Part shown: positions 43,427 through 52,281 of the stretch, piece after piece
Position numbering within the stretch: position 1 is the stretch's first letter
How the letters are laid out: every line of letters begins with the position of its first letter
Origin: Falsihalocynthiibacter sp042445055
GTDB taxonomy: Bacteria; Pseudomonadota; Alphaproteobacteria; Rhodobacterales; Rhodobacteraceae
Reading direction: 5' to 3'
Length of the DNA stretch: 64,000 bases
Assembly (NCBI RefSeq): GCF_042445055.1
Contig: NZ_CP170339.1
Location: 930,001-994,000, forward strand
Notes under the pieces: generated by a model
Seen by the model: only the letters and a program-made list of their open reading frames with translations
Told to the model about the DNA's origin: nothing
Databases searched by the model: none
Position numbers and translations under genes: made by a program

Positions 43427-45724
43427 ATGGAAAAATTTGGCAAGAGTCAGTCCGTTCGGCGGACCGAGGACGTACGTTTTCTGACCGGTCAGGGAAACTA
43501 CATTGATGATATTGCACCAGAAGGCGCGCTGTTTGGATATGTGTTTCGCTCGCCTCTCGCTCACGCCGAAATCCTGACGCTGAATGTCGATGATGCGCGG
43601 GAGGCTGACGGGGTTCATGCCGTTCTGACGGTCGATGAACTTGAGGCGATGGGCATGAATATCGGGATGAAGGGCGCTACTGTCGATAATCGTGACGGAA
43701 CGCGCGGTGCCAAGCCATTGCGCCCGATATTGGCCAAGGGACGTGTCCGCTTTGTGGGCGAAGCCGTCGCGTTCATTGTAGCAGATACTTTGGCACAAGC
43801 GCGCGATGCCTCAGAGCTTATCGAGTTCGATTACGACGAATTGCCTGCTTCTCCGCTTGCGGTTCCTGGTGGTCCACAAATTCACGATGAAGCCCCCGAT
43901 AATGTTGCATATGACTGGAGTATGGGTGACGAAGCCGCAACGCAGGCTGCATTTGAGAGTGCCGCATTTCATGTATCTCTGGATGTCGTAGACAACCGCG
44001 TCATCGCCAACTCAATGGAACCGCGAGGATGTTTCGCGGAATGGGATGGCACACGCTTGCATGTCGCGATTTCAGGCCAAGGGGTTTGGGAGCAAAAGGA
44101 ACAGATCGCACGCGCTTTCGACATGCAAGCAGATGATGTTCGCGTAACTCACCCTGATGTCGGTGGCGGTTTTGGTATGAAAGCGATGGCGCATCCAGAG
44201 AATTTTCTGGTCGCCGCAGCAGCAAAAACGATAGGCAAGCCTGTCCGTTGGTTCGGGGACCGCTCCGAAAGTATTTTGTCGGACAACGCGGGGCGCGATC
44301 TTATTTCAACTTGCGAGCTTGCTTTTGATGCCGATCACAAGATTCAGGCCTATCGCGTGAATACGCTTAGCAATCTGGGGGCTTACAACTCGCAATTCGG
44401 CCAGCCCATTCAGTCAGAACTCTTCGCTAAGGTTCTGATGGGAACCTACGATTGCAAGACAACATTCCATGCGGTGAAGGGGATTTATACCAACACCACT
44501 CAGGTCGATGCCTATCGCGGAGCGGGCCGACCAGAGGCCATCTTTGCGCTTGAGCGTACAATGGACCACGCCGCACGTGAATTGGGTGTGGACCCATGGG
44601 AGTTGCGCCGCAAGAACTTCATTCCCAAGGACGCGTTCCCTTACACCTCTGCTACGGGCGAACTTTACGATGTCGGGGACTTTCATCGTGTCCTTGATCG
44701 TGTGGAGCAAGAAGGCGACGTGCAAGGATACGCTGCGCGCAAAGCGGAAAGCGCGTCAAACGGTAAGCTACGCGGTATCGGCCTGAGCTTCTATATTGAG
44801 AGTATCCTGGGCGATCCCGCAGAAGGCGCGAAAGTTGAGTTCTGCGACGATGGAACCGCCAAGATTTACGTCGGCACGCAAAGCAACGGGCAAGGGCACG
44901 AAACGGTTTATGCACAGTTCCTTGCCGATCAAACGGGTATCCCCGCCGAATGCATCGAGGTTGTTCAGGGCGATAGTGATCGGATTGCTAAAGGTGGCGG
45001 AACAGGTGGTTCGCGCTCGGTTACCGTTCAGGCAAACGTGACGCTGGCGACGGTGGCCAAGATGATTGAGCAGTTCACGCCTTACCTTGCCGACAAGCTT
45101 GAGGTCGAGGCTTCGCAAATCTCCTTTGACGATATCAGCTTTAGAATTGAGGGGTCCAACCTTGCCCCCACAATGCTTGAAGTTGCAGAGATGGCACGCC
45201 AAGATGGTCGCAAGGATCTGCTCTCATTTGAGGCACGCGCGGAAATACCAGGCCGTTCTTATCCAAACGGCGCCCATGTCGCAGAGGTAGAGATCGACCC
45301 AGATACCGGAAAAGTAGATGTGGTGCGCTATACTGTGACCGATGATTTTGGCAATCTGATCAATCCAATGCTTGTTGCGGGGCAGGTCCATGGCGGCGTT
45401 GCACAGGGGCTTGGACAGGTTCTGACCGAGCATGTCGTTTACGACGAGGATGCGCAGCTATTGAGTGCGAGCTATATGGATTATGGCATGCCGCGCGCGG
45501 ACGATATGCCGTTCGTTGATTTTACAACAGAGTCCACGCCTTCAACCGCTAATCCCATGGGCATGAAAGGTTGTGGAGAGGCCGGTACGGTAGGTAGCAT
45601 GGCGTCGGTTGCAAATGCGGTTCTGGATGCATTGTGGGAAAAAGGCGTGCGGAATGCCGATGCGCCATTCACTCCAAGTCGGGTCTGGAACTTACTTCAG
45701 GAGACAAATGAAGCCGCTTCGTAG
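43427..45724 (+). CDS. Orphan form-II CoxL-like molybdenum hydroxylase large subunit
   Basis: A 765-residue member of the xanthine dehydrogenase/CO dehydrogenase large-subunit family. The active-site loop is AYRGAGR (362-368), the form-II signature, not AYxCSFR of true CO dehydrogenase; the molybdopterin loops GGGFGMK and GQGHET and the catalytic Glu718 (GCGEAG) are present. The family hydroxylates aldehydes, purines or aromatic heterocycles with water. Normally genes for FAD and 2Fe-2S subunits lie beside it; here neither does. GGAGG sits 4 bases before ATG 43427. The DUF2235 gene overlaps its 3' end by 17 bases and an Lrp regulator lies divergent. Confidence 0.88.
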   Translation: MEKFGKSQSVRRTEDVRFLTGQGNYIDDIAPEGALFGYVFRSPLAHAEILTLNVDDAREADGVHAVLTVDELEAMGMNIGMKGATVDNRDGTRGAKPLRPILAKGRVRFVGEAVAFIVADTLAQARDASELIEFDYDELPASPLAVPGGPQIHDEAPDNVAYDWSMGDEAATQAAFESAAFHVSLDVVDNRVIANSMEPRGCFAEWDGTRLHVAISGQGVWEQKEQIARAFDMQADDVRVTHPDVGGGFGMKAMAHPENFLVAAAAKTIGKPVRWFGDRSESILSDNAGRDLISTCELAFDADHKIQAYRVNTLSNLGAYNSQFGQPIQSELFAKVLMGTYDCKTTFHAVKGIYTNTTQVDAYRGAGRPEAIFALERTMDHAARELGVDPWELRRKNFIPKDAFPYTSATGELYDVGDFHRVLDRVEQEGDVQGYAARKAESASNGKLRGIGLSFYIESILGDPAEGAKVEFCDDGTAKIYVGTQSNGQGHETVYAQFLADQTGIPAECIEVVQGDSDRIAKGGGTGGSRSVTVQANVTLATVAKMIEQFTPYLADKLEVEASQISFDDISFRIEGSNLAPTMLEVAEMARQDGRKDLLSFEARAEIPGRSYPNGAHVAEVEIDPDTGKVDVVRYTVTDDFGNLINPMLVAGQVHGGVAQGLGQVLTEHVVYDEDAQLLSASYMDYGMPRADDMPFVDFTTESTPSTANPMGMKGCGEAGTVGSMASVANAVLDALWEKGVRNADAPFTPSRVWNLLQETNEAAS

Positions 45725-46778
45725 TCTTTTCAAAAGGTGGCTCGGCCTTGGACGAAAGGTCGAGCAATCCCCCAAGACACCGCATCGCGGTATTCAGGAT
45801 CATGTCATCATTCTGGATGGAACACTTTCGTCGCTCGAAGATGGGCACGAGAGTAACGCGGGCCTACTTTATAAGTTGCTTAGTCAACTGCCGCTTAAGG
45901 AACGGCCGCATTTACGGTACGAGTCCGGCGCGCAATGGCCGACATGGCGAAGTTCGTTGGATGTGCTAGAGGGGCGGGGGATTAACAAGCAGATCCGTCG
46001 TACTTATGGCGTGTTAGCCAGTCGGTACCATCCGGATGACCGGATTTTCCTATTCGGGTATTCTCGCGGCGCTTTTGCGGTTCGATCACTCGCTGGAATG
46101 ATTGACCAAGTCGGGCTCCTCAAGGCTAAACACGCGACCGTCCGCAATATCAGGCTTGCGTATCGTTTATATCAAGGGCCACCAGATACCGAGGCAATTC
46201 AGGCGTTTCAGGCCGCGTATTGTTATCCATCGGTTGATATCGAAATGGTTGGCGTTTGGGATACGGTCAAGGCGCTGGGCAATCGGCTCCCTGTTTTCTG
46301 GCGGCTAACGGATCACCGCTATGCCTTTCACAACCATAATTTGGGCCATTCTGCCAAGCACGGTTATCACGCACTTGCGCTTGATGAAACGCGCCAAGCC
46401 TTCGCGCCTGTGATGTGGAGCAGCCCTAAGGGGTGGGATGGTCACGTTCAGCAAATGTGGTTCCGCGGCAGTCACGGCGATGTCGGGGGACAGCTGGGCG
46501 GATTTCTTGAGGCGCGGCCGCTATCGAATATTCCATTTGTCTGGATGGTCGAAAAGGCCGAGGCGCTAAACCTTGCATTGCCCGAAGGATGGCGCAGCCA
46601 ATTCCCTTGCGATCCGAATGCGCCGTCGGTGGGCCGTAACCGTAGTTGGGGTAAACTCTTTATGTCGCGCGAAAAGAGAATTATCGGGCGGGACCGATCA
46701 GAGCGTATTCACTCATCGGTTCCCGCCAATCATCCGGCGCAAATTCCGCTCAAGCGGCTCCATGAAAACGGCGTTTAG
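45708..46778 (+). CDS. DUF2235 alpha/beta hydrolase (Tle1-like phospholipase fold)
   Basis: A 356-residue protein with IILDGTLSSLEDG at the front and the nucleophile elbow GYSRGAF with Ser, typical of the DUF2235 family that includes Tle1 phospholipase effectors of type VI secretion. A later segment, GSHGDVGGQLGGF, matches the conserved GxHxDVGG part with His and Asp. It lacks a signal peptide. ATG 45708 has AGGAG 4 bases upstream and lies inside the CoxL-like gene. No secretion or immunity gene is next to it, so a housekeeping hydrolase is as likely as an effector. Confidence 0.83.
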   Translation: MKPLRSLFKRWLGLGRKVEQSPKTPHRGIQDHVIILDGTLSSLEDGHESNAGLLYKLLSQLPLKERPHLRYESGAQWPTWRSSLDVLEGRGINKQIRRTYGVLASRYHPDDRIFLFGYSRGAFAVRSLAGMIDQVGLLKAKHATVRNIRLAYRLYQGPPDTEAIQAFQAAYCYPSVDIEMVGVWDTVKALGNRLPVFWRLTDHRYAFHNHNLGHSAKHGYHALALDETRQAFAPVMWSSPKGWDGHVQQMWFRGSHGDVGGQLGGFLEARPLSNIPFVWMVEKAEALNLALPEGWRSQFPCDPNAPSVGRNRSWGKLFMSREKRIIGRDRSERIHSSVPANHPAQIPLKRLHENGV

Positions 46779-47653
46779 GCCACGTTTTCAAGGCTTGCCG
46801 AAGGAGCGATGCCAAGCGCATGACATACGTCGCGGGTACGCTCAGGACGGTTGAGCGTATAGAAATGCAGGTCTTCGACACCGCCCTCCAGAAGGTCGGA
46901 GCACAGCTCGGTGCAAAGACTTGTTGAAAGCAGGTCAGTACGATCGTCCCGCTCGGCTTTTTCAAACGCTTCGATCACCCAAGCAGGAACAGAGGTTCCG
47001 CATTGTGCAGCAAAACGCTGCGCGCCTTTCCAGCTTTGGATCGGAAGGATGCCCGGAATGATTGGCGCATCAATGCCAGCTTTCTCACACGCATCACGGA
47101 AGCGGAAGAATGTCTCGGCCTCGAAAAAGAACTGGGTGATTGCTGAGTGCGCGCCCGCGTCGATTTTGCGTTTTAGCCAATCAACATCAGCTTGGGTCGA
47201 TGGTGATTCAGGATGTGGTTCTGGATAGGCGCCCACACGGAGCTTGAATTTGCCAGTGTCCGCCAGAGCCTCGATCAACTCGCAAGCATCGGCAAAGCCC
47301 TCTGGATGAGGTGTGAATTTATCCGCGCCTTTGGGCGCATCTCCGCGAAGGGCCACGATTTCCGTGACGCCAACGTCGGCATATGCGTTCGCAATTTTGA
47401 GGGTCTCTTCGCGGGTTGCGTCCACACAAGTCAGGTGCGCGGCAACATTCAGGCCGTAATTCTTATGGATCGTCGCAACTGCTTCATGTGTCAGGTCACG
47501 TGTGGTTCCACCAGCGCCGTAGGTCACAGACGAAAAGCTCGGCGCCAACGGAGCAAGCGCACGGACAGTATCCCAAAGCCGGAAGGAAGCTTCCAACGAT
47601 TGAGGAGGGAAGAACTCGAACGAAATACGAGGTGTCTGTGCTGTGGCGGTCAT
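46775..47653 (-). CDS. metF: Methylenetetrahydrofolate reductase MetF
   Basis: A 292-residue FAD enzyme that makes 5-methyl-THF for methionine synthesis. Family motifs RISFEFFPPQ, VTYGAGGT, LTCVDATREE, LRGDAPKG and AITQFFFEAE are visible, with the catalytic Glu in EFFPP. Length fits the short bacterial form. It is divergent from metR, with a MetR-type site between, so methionine-linked control is likely. Its 3' end overlaps the DUF2235 gene by 4 bases on the other strand. Confidence 0.95.
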   Translation of the reverse strand: MTATAQTPRISFEFFPPQSLEASFRLWDTVRALAPLAPSFSSVTYGAGGTTRDLTHEAVATIHKNYGLNVAAHLTCVDATREETLKIANAYADVGVTEIVALRGDAPKGADKFTPHPEGFADACELIEALADTGKFKLRVGAYPEPHPESPSTQADVDWLKRKIDAGAHSAITQFFFEAETFFRFRDACEKAGIDAPIIPGILPIQSWKGAQRFAAQCGTSVPAWVIEAFEKAERDDRTDLLSTSLCTELCSDLLEGGVEDLHFYTLNRPERTRDVCHALGIAPSASLENVA

Positions 47654-47702
47654 GGCGAATCGATCCTTTTAGGTTTGAGCACTTGTCACATATGCGGCTT
47701 TG

Positions 47703-47715
47703 TGAGACAAATTCA
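47703..47715. promoter_or_regulatory. Possible MetR-binding site between metF and metR
   Basis: TGAGACAAATTCA fits the MetR consensus TGAA-N5-TTCA at 7 of 8 defined positions. It is midway between the two divergent genes, the expected place for a site controlling both. Confidence 0.4.
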
Positions 47716-47748
47716 TAATTTTCAAGATCAACATGAGGCTCGTGCATA

Positions 47749-48657
47749 ATGCATCTAGAGTTCAGGCATCTTCGGACTATCAAGGCGATCCACGAAGCAG
47801 GTGGACTCGCGCGGGCAGCTGATATGCTCAATATCACACAGTCTGCCCTTTCACATCAAGTGAAGGGATTGGAGGATCAGGCGGGGGTGGAGCTTTTCAT
47901 CCGCCGAACCAAGCCAATGAAGCTTTCGCCAGCGGGGCTGAAACTCCTGCGTTTGGCCGAGAAAATCTTGCCAGAGGTCGCAGCACTTGAGGCGGATTTT
48001 GCGGGGCTGATTTCGGGAAAGTCAGGGCGGCTTCATATCGCGATTGAGTGTCACGCATGTTTTGAGTGGCTCTTTCCTGTGCTTGAGGAATTTCGCAAGG
48101 CTTGGCCGGATGTCGATGTCGATATCCGGCCGGGACTGGCATTTGACGCCCTACCTGCACTCCAGAAAGAAGAGGTCGATTTGGTGGTGTCTTCGGATCC
48201 TGAGGATTTGGAAGGCATTGAATTTTCGCCGCTTTTCGATTACGAGCCGGTTTTTGTTGCAGCGGCGAACCACCCGCTTGCACAGAAGGAATATGTAGAG
48301 GCCGAGGATTTTCGCGGAGAGACACTGATTACATATCCCGTCGACCGCACGCGCCTTGATGTGTTCACCGAGCTGCTTACACCAGCCAAAGTTGAGCCCG
48401 CTGCCCTGCGCCAAGTTGAGCTCACGGCCGTCATTTTGTTGTTAGTTGCATCTAATCGGGGTGTCGCGGTCTTGCCTGATTGGGTCGTGCGCGAGGTCCG
48501 CTATAACTCCGATTACGTCACTCGTCCGTTGGGCAAAAACGGCGCAAGCAAGCGGCTCTATGCAGCGGTGCGAAGCGAAGATGTTTCAAAACCGTTTATG
48601 TCGAATTTGATCAGACTGGCCCGCACCGAACCCGTGAAAATGCAGCGCGGCCTATAG
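47749..48657 (+). CDS. metR: LysR-type transcriptional regulator MetR
   Basis: A 302-residue LysR regulator. The helix-turn-helix (LARAADMLNITQSALSHQVKGLED) and effector domain resemble E. coli MetR closely: RLHIAIECHACFEWLFPVLE, ALQKEEVDLVVSSD, YPVDRTRLDV and VAVLPDWVV. MetR activates met genes with homocysteine as co-effector. The divergent metF neighbour supports the assignment. Confidence 0.92.
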   Translation: MHLEFRHLRTIKAIHEAGGLARAADMLNITQSALSHQVKGLEDQAGVELFIRRTKPMKLSPAGLKLLRLAEKILPEVAALEADFAGLISGKSGRLHIAIECHACFEWLFPVLEEFRKAWPDVDVDIRPGLAFDALPALQKEEVDLVVSSDPEDLEGIEFSPLFDYEPVFVAAANHPLAQKEYVEAEDFRGETLITYPVDRTRLDVFTELLTPAKVEPAALRQVELTAVILLLVASNRGVAVLPDWVVREVRYNSDYVTRPLGKNGASKRLYAAVRSEDVSKPFMSNLIRLARTEPVKMQRGL

Positions 48658-48729
48658 CTGTCAGGACTTTGGACTTGGCAAAGCTGCGGCTGCCGCGTAT
48701 ATGCGCGAACTTACAAAGGAGTAGCTCCA

Positions 48730-49515
48730 ATGATCGGCAGTGCGAATCTTAATATCATGGTCAAAGCCGCCCGTAGGGCCGGCCGCAGTCTTGCGAAAGA
48801 CTTCCGCGAAGTTGAAAACCTTCAGGTTTCAGTAAAAGGCGCGGGTGATTTTGTTTCTAAGGCGGATATTGCTGCGGAAGCGATCCTGAAAGAGGATTTG
48901 ATGGAAGCGCGCCCAACCTATGGCTGGCTGGCCGAGGAAAGCGCAGAGATTCCCGGTTCCGATCCGACACGCCGTTGGATTGTTGATCCGCTGGACGGCA
49001 CAACAAACTTCCTTCACGGCTTGCCGCACTGGGCTGTTTCTGTCGCGCTTGAACATAAAGGCGAGATCGTTGCCGGTGTTGTTTACGACCCATCCAAAGA
49101 CGAGACATTCTTTGCCGAAAAGGGTCAGGGCGCTTGGATGAACGAAGGGCGTATTCGTGCGTCTGGTCGTACGCATATGATCGAAACGATTTACGCAACG
49201 GGCCTACCTTTTGCTGGCCGTGCTGATTTGCCTGATACGCTTCAGGATCTTGCGCGCATTCTGCCTGCATGTGCGGGTGTTCGTCGTTGGGGCGCTGCTT
49301 CGCTTGATTTGGCATATGTTGCCGCTGGCCGTTACGATGGCTTTTGGGAGCGTCGTCTGAAACCTTGGGATGTTGCCGCGGGTCTTGTACTTGTGCGCGA
49401 AGCAGGTGCGCTGGTCGAGCCATTGGTCGAAGGTACGAACATCATCGAGAGCGGTGGCGTTATCTGTGCAAACGAGCCGATGTTTGAGCGTTTCGCCAAG
49501 GTCATTCGCAACTAA
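48730..49515 (+). CDS. suhB: Inositol monophosphatase family protein (SuhB-like)
   Basis: A 261-residue Mg2+-dependent phosphatase. Metal-binding motifs are GDFVSKADIAAE (about 38-49), EESAEI, the family signature WIVDPLDGTTNFLHGLPHW and the C-terminal WDVAAGLVLVREAGA. It hydrolyses inositol-1-phosphate in vitro; in E. coli SuhB also helps rRNA antitermination. ATG 48730 follows a purine-rich GGAG. A strong terminator lies 27 bases past the stop. Confidence 0.93.
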   Translation: MIGSANLNIMVKAARRAGRSLAKDFREVENLQVSVKGAGDFVSKADIAAEAILKEDLMEARPTYGWLAEESAEIPGSDPTRRWIVDPLDGTTNFLHGLPHWAVSVALEHKGEIVAGVVYDPSKDETFFAEKGQGAWMNEGRIRASGRTHMIETIYATGLPFAGRADLPDTLQDLARILPACAGVRRWGAASLDLAYVAAGRYDGFWERRLKPWDVAAGLVLVREAGALVEPLVEGTNIIESGGVICANEPMFERFAKVIRN

Positions 49516-49541
49516 GAGTTGCCATCAGTTATGAATTTTAG

Positions 49542-49568
49542 GGGGTGGGCCATGGTCCGCCCCTTTTT
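49542..49568 (+). terminator. Rho-independent terminator of suhB
   Basis: GGGGTGGGCC (49542-49551) pairs with GGTCCGCCCC (49554-49563), including two G-U pairs, followed by TTTTT. It lies just before the 3' end of the convergent rhomboid gene. Confidence 0.8.
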
Positions 49569-50307
49569 ATTTGCGGCGCCTTACGCGAGGGATTGAGCTG
49601 GGCGATAATTGATATCTCGCCTCGGGGTTCGGGGCGTGCCCGTGGGTGTTTTCCCAGTACTTCGGCCCACCTTTGCGTAACCAGAACGGCAGCATAAGGA
49701 TGACACCAGCCAGAAATCCGCCCGAATGCGCCCAATATGCTACGCCTGTTGTCGTCGGTGTAAGGCCGTTCATCAGTTGAAGGCCGAACCAAATGCCTAA
49801 CACAATCCACGCAGGTAGCGGAATGATGCGAAAGAATACGATAAAGAAAAAGAAGACATCCACCTTGGCGCGCGGGAACAAGAGCAAATACCCGCCCATT
49901 ACTGCCGCGATTGCACCAGATGCGCCGATCATCGGAACGACCGAATTTTGATCGGAAAGGATATGCCCAAGCGACGCGGCAAGCCCGCCTCCTAGGTAAA
50001 ATCCGAGGAACTTACCATGTCCGAGCTGGTCTTCCATGTTGTCGCCAAAGATGAACAGAAACAGCATATTTCCGAGGAGATGCATAATGCCTCCATGCAG
50101 GAACATCGCCGTTAGCGGCGTATAGACATTGTACCCTTCCAGAAACCAGCGCGGAACGAGCGCCCAACGAACGTAGAATTCATTCATCTCGTTCACGTTC
50201 CCCTGTTTGTGCCAATAACTCAAAAAGATCAGCACATTCAATGCGATCAGCGTGTAGGTCACATAGGGTGTACGGATCGAAGGGTTATGGTCGCGGATGG
50301 GTAACAT
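49567..50307 (-). CDS. Rhomboid-family intramembrane serine protease
   Basis: A 246-residue membrane protein with about six helices that cleaves membrane-spanning substrates. The catalytic Ser is in GASGAIAAVMG and the His in AHSGGFLAG, the standard dyad; HGGIMHLLGNMLFLFIFGDNMED contains the H-x2-x2-N element that forms the oxyanion hole. A basic C-terminal tail ends in RRRK. It is convergent with suhB and divergent to tRNA-Leu. Confidence 0.92.
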   Translation of the reverse strand: MLPIRDHNPSIRTPYVTYTLIALNVLIFLSYWHKQGNVNEMNEFYVRWALVPRWFLEGYNVYTPLTAMFLHGGIMHLLGNMLFLFIFGDNMEDQLGHGKFLGFYLGGGLAASLGHILSDQNSVVPMIGASGAIAAVMGGYLLLFPRAKVDVFFFFIVFFRIIPLPAWIVLGIWFGLQLMNGLTPTTTGVAYWAHSGGFLAGVILMLPFWLRKGGPKYWENTHGHAPNPEARYQLSPSSIPRVRRRK

Positions 50308-50488
50308 ACGTTCAGATTGACGATTGCTACGGGCGGGTCAAGTGCACAGATTTCGCACTGGCGTTTCCGAACGTTGCGCGCCTGTAATCGGATGGCCAAA
50401 CCGTCTGAAGATAATGCAAAATTGTCGTCGGATTTGGCGTTCTCGGTCTTTACCTTTTTTACCCAATCGCTATGGTCGCCCCACCTTG

Positions 50489-50574
50489 GCCCGCGTGGTG
50501 GAATGGTAGACACAAGAGACTTAAAATCTCTGGGCCGAAAGGCCGTGCCGGTTCGAGCCCGGCCGCGGGTACCA
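50489..50574 (+). tRNA. tRNA-Leu (anticodon UAA)
   Basis: The gene starts GCCCGCG, pairs with CGCGGGT before A-CCA, and has an anticodon loop CTTAAAA giving UAA. A long variable arm (GGGCCGAAAGGCCGT) marks it as a class II leucine tRNA, and the T arm has GGTTCGAGCC. It is 86 bases with encoded CCA. Confidence 0.96.
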
Positions 50575-50662
50575 AGGGTTATTCCACATATTTGTGAACC
50601 AGTTTCTACTTGCCTCACGCGCGCTGACGTCTAAGTTGCCACGGGCATTAAAGGGGAACGAC

Positions 50663-51712
50663 ATGAAAAAAATTACATTGGGACAGAGTGCACTAGAGGT
50701 GACACAGCTATGTCTCGGAACAATGACATGGGGCAGCCGCAACACCGAGGCCGAAGGTCACGCACAGATTGATTTCGCAGCCGAGCGGGGCATCAACTTC
50801 ATGGATACCGCCGAAATGTATCCAGTAGCACCCGTCAAAAAAGAAACAGTGGGCAACACAGAGAAAATTGTTGGTAGCTGGATCGAAAAGAACCCGTCCA
50901 AACGGTCCGATTGGGTGATCGCAACCAAGCACAGCGGCTATAACGAGGCCTTCGTTCGCGAAGGGCAAACCGTTACCGGCGCGACGATGCTTGAGGCAGT
51001 CGAGGGATCGCTCGAGCGGCTCAAGACCGATTACATCGACTTGTATCAAATTCACTGGCCAAATCGCGGATCATACCATTTCCGTCAGCAGTGGGATTTC
51101 GATCCCTCTAAGCAAGACAAGGCGAAAACGCTGGACGACATCGCCGATATCCTCAAGGCGATGGAGAGGTTGCAGAAATCCGGCAAAGTCCGCGAGTTCG
51201 GTTTGTCGAATGACAGCGCTTGGGGAACGGCTCAATGGCTTCGGATTGCAAATGAAATGGGTGCGCCGCGCATTCAAACCATTCAGAACGAGTATTCGCT
51301 GTTGTGCCGTCAGTTCGATACGGACTGGTCCGAGCTTTCCTGCAACGAAGACATCACGCTCTTGGCTTATTCTCCGCTCGCGACAGGTTTGTTGACGGGC
51401 AAGTATGAGGGCGGAACGGCCCTTCCTGAACGTTCGCGACGTACACTTGTTTCCGATCTGGGAGGGCGTGTGACCCCGCGTGTTTGGCCTGCGATTGATG
51501 CTTATCTGGAAATCGCAAAGAAACATGGATTGGACCCGAGCCAAATGGCGATTGCTTGGTGCATGACGCGCCCATTCCTGACATCTCCGATCTTTGGTGC
51601 CACTTCGGTTGAGCAGCTTGAGATCGCCTTGGGTGCGGATGAGTTGACATTGAGCGATGAAGTGCTGGCGGATATTGCCGCGGCGCATCGTGAACATCCG
51701 ATGCCGTACTAG
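50663..51712 (+). CDS. Aldo/keto reductase (Tas-like)
   Basis: A 349-residue TIM-barrel oxidoreductase. Catalytic residues are in FMDTAEMYPV (Asp, Tyr), a Lys in VIATKHSG, and His in LYQIHWPNR; CLGTMTWGSRNTEAEGHAQID is typical of the Tas subgroup. It reduces aldehydes or ketones with NADPH, natural substrate unknown. GGGGA lies 7 bases before ATG 50663. The next gene starts one base after its stop and is probably cotranslated. Confidence 0.9.
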   Translation: MKKITLGQSALEVTQLCLGTMTWGSRNTEAEGHAQIDFAAERGINFMDTAEMYPVAPVKKETVGNTEKIVGSWIEKNPSKRSDWVIATKHSGYNEAFVREGQTVTGATMLEAVEGSLERLKTDYIDLYQIHWPNRGSYHFRQQWDFDPSKQDKAKTLDDIADILKAMERLQKSGKVREFGLSNDSAWGTAQWLRIANEMGAPRIQTIQNEYSLLCRQFDTDWSELSCNEDITLLAYSPLATGLLTGKYEGGTALPERSRRTLVSDLGGRVTPRVWPAIDAYLEIAKKHGLDPSQMAIAWCMTRPFLTSPIFGATSVEQLEIALGADELTLSDEVLADIAAAHREHPMPY

Positions 51713-51713
51713 A

Positions 51714-52256
51714 ATGGCTGTGGATCAGAAAAATTCGGTGGCCGTTGTTGGCTGTGGGACGGTGGGGCGCAATTGGGCGCTGCTGTTTCTGCGCGCGGGT
51801 TGGCCCGTCCGAGTTTTTGATCCAGAGGCAAACGCGGTTGAGAAGCTGCAAAAACTCTTTATGCAGGCGCGTGAAAATGTGCCTGCATTTGCCGACATCC
51901 CACAAGCGGCGCTAAGCTTTCACACGACGCTTTCGGAAACGGTTCGGGGTGCAGTTTGGGTTCAGGAGAGTGCGCCTGAACGCATTGATTTGAAACGCAA
52001 GATATATCAGAAGCTACAGGAACACTGCCTTGCGAACGCGATGATCGCGTCGTCATCGGCGAACTTGTCGACGATTGAGATTCAGAGTTTTGCGCCGCGT
52101 GCGAAATATGTGCTTGTTGTGCGTCCACAGGACAGATCATTCTCGACCGAGCGTGTCGCAATCCTAAGTGGACCGTCAACACCTCCTGCATTGCTTCAAC
52201 AGGCGGCAGAATTTTTACAAGATTTGGGCTTAACGCCTGAAATTACGCCAAACTAA
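51714..52256 (+). CDS. 3-hydroxyacyl-CoA dehydrogenase-like NAD-binding protein lacking the C-terminal domain
   Basis: A 180-residue Rossmann-fold protein with VAVVGCGTVGRNWALLFLRAGW (GxGxxG), VQESAPERIDLKRKIYQ and IASSSANLSTIE, as in the N-terminal domain of 3-hydroxyacyl-CoA dehydrogenases and L-gulonate dehydrogenases. Full enzymes are about 300 residues; here the helical C-terminal domain that forms the dimer and part of the active site is absent and the chain ends in a clean stop. There is no sign of a second fragment downstream. It may act as a binding or regulatory subunit. It starts one base after the aldo/keto reductase stop. Confidence 0.7.
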   Translation: MAVDQKNSVAVVGCGTVGRNWALLFLRAGWPVRVFDPEANAVEKLQKLFMQARENVPAFADIPQAALSFHTTLSETVRGAVWVQESAPERIDLKRKIYQKLQEHCLANAMIASSSANLSTIEIQSFAPRAKYVLVVRPQDRSFSTERVAILSGPSTPPALLQQAAEFLQDLGLTPEITPN

Positions 52257-52281
52257 GGCGTATAGAAAAAGGCGAGCGTGC

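Noticed and set aside
43427..45724. Carbon monoxide dehydrogenase (form I)
   Set aside because: The active-site loop is AYRGAGR, not AYxCSFR, and CoxM/CoxS are absent, so CO oxidation should not be claimed.
47654..47748. SAM riboswitch upstream of metF
   Set aside because: The gap is only 95 bases and no SAM-II-like structure is visible; a MetR site explains it better.
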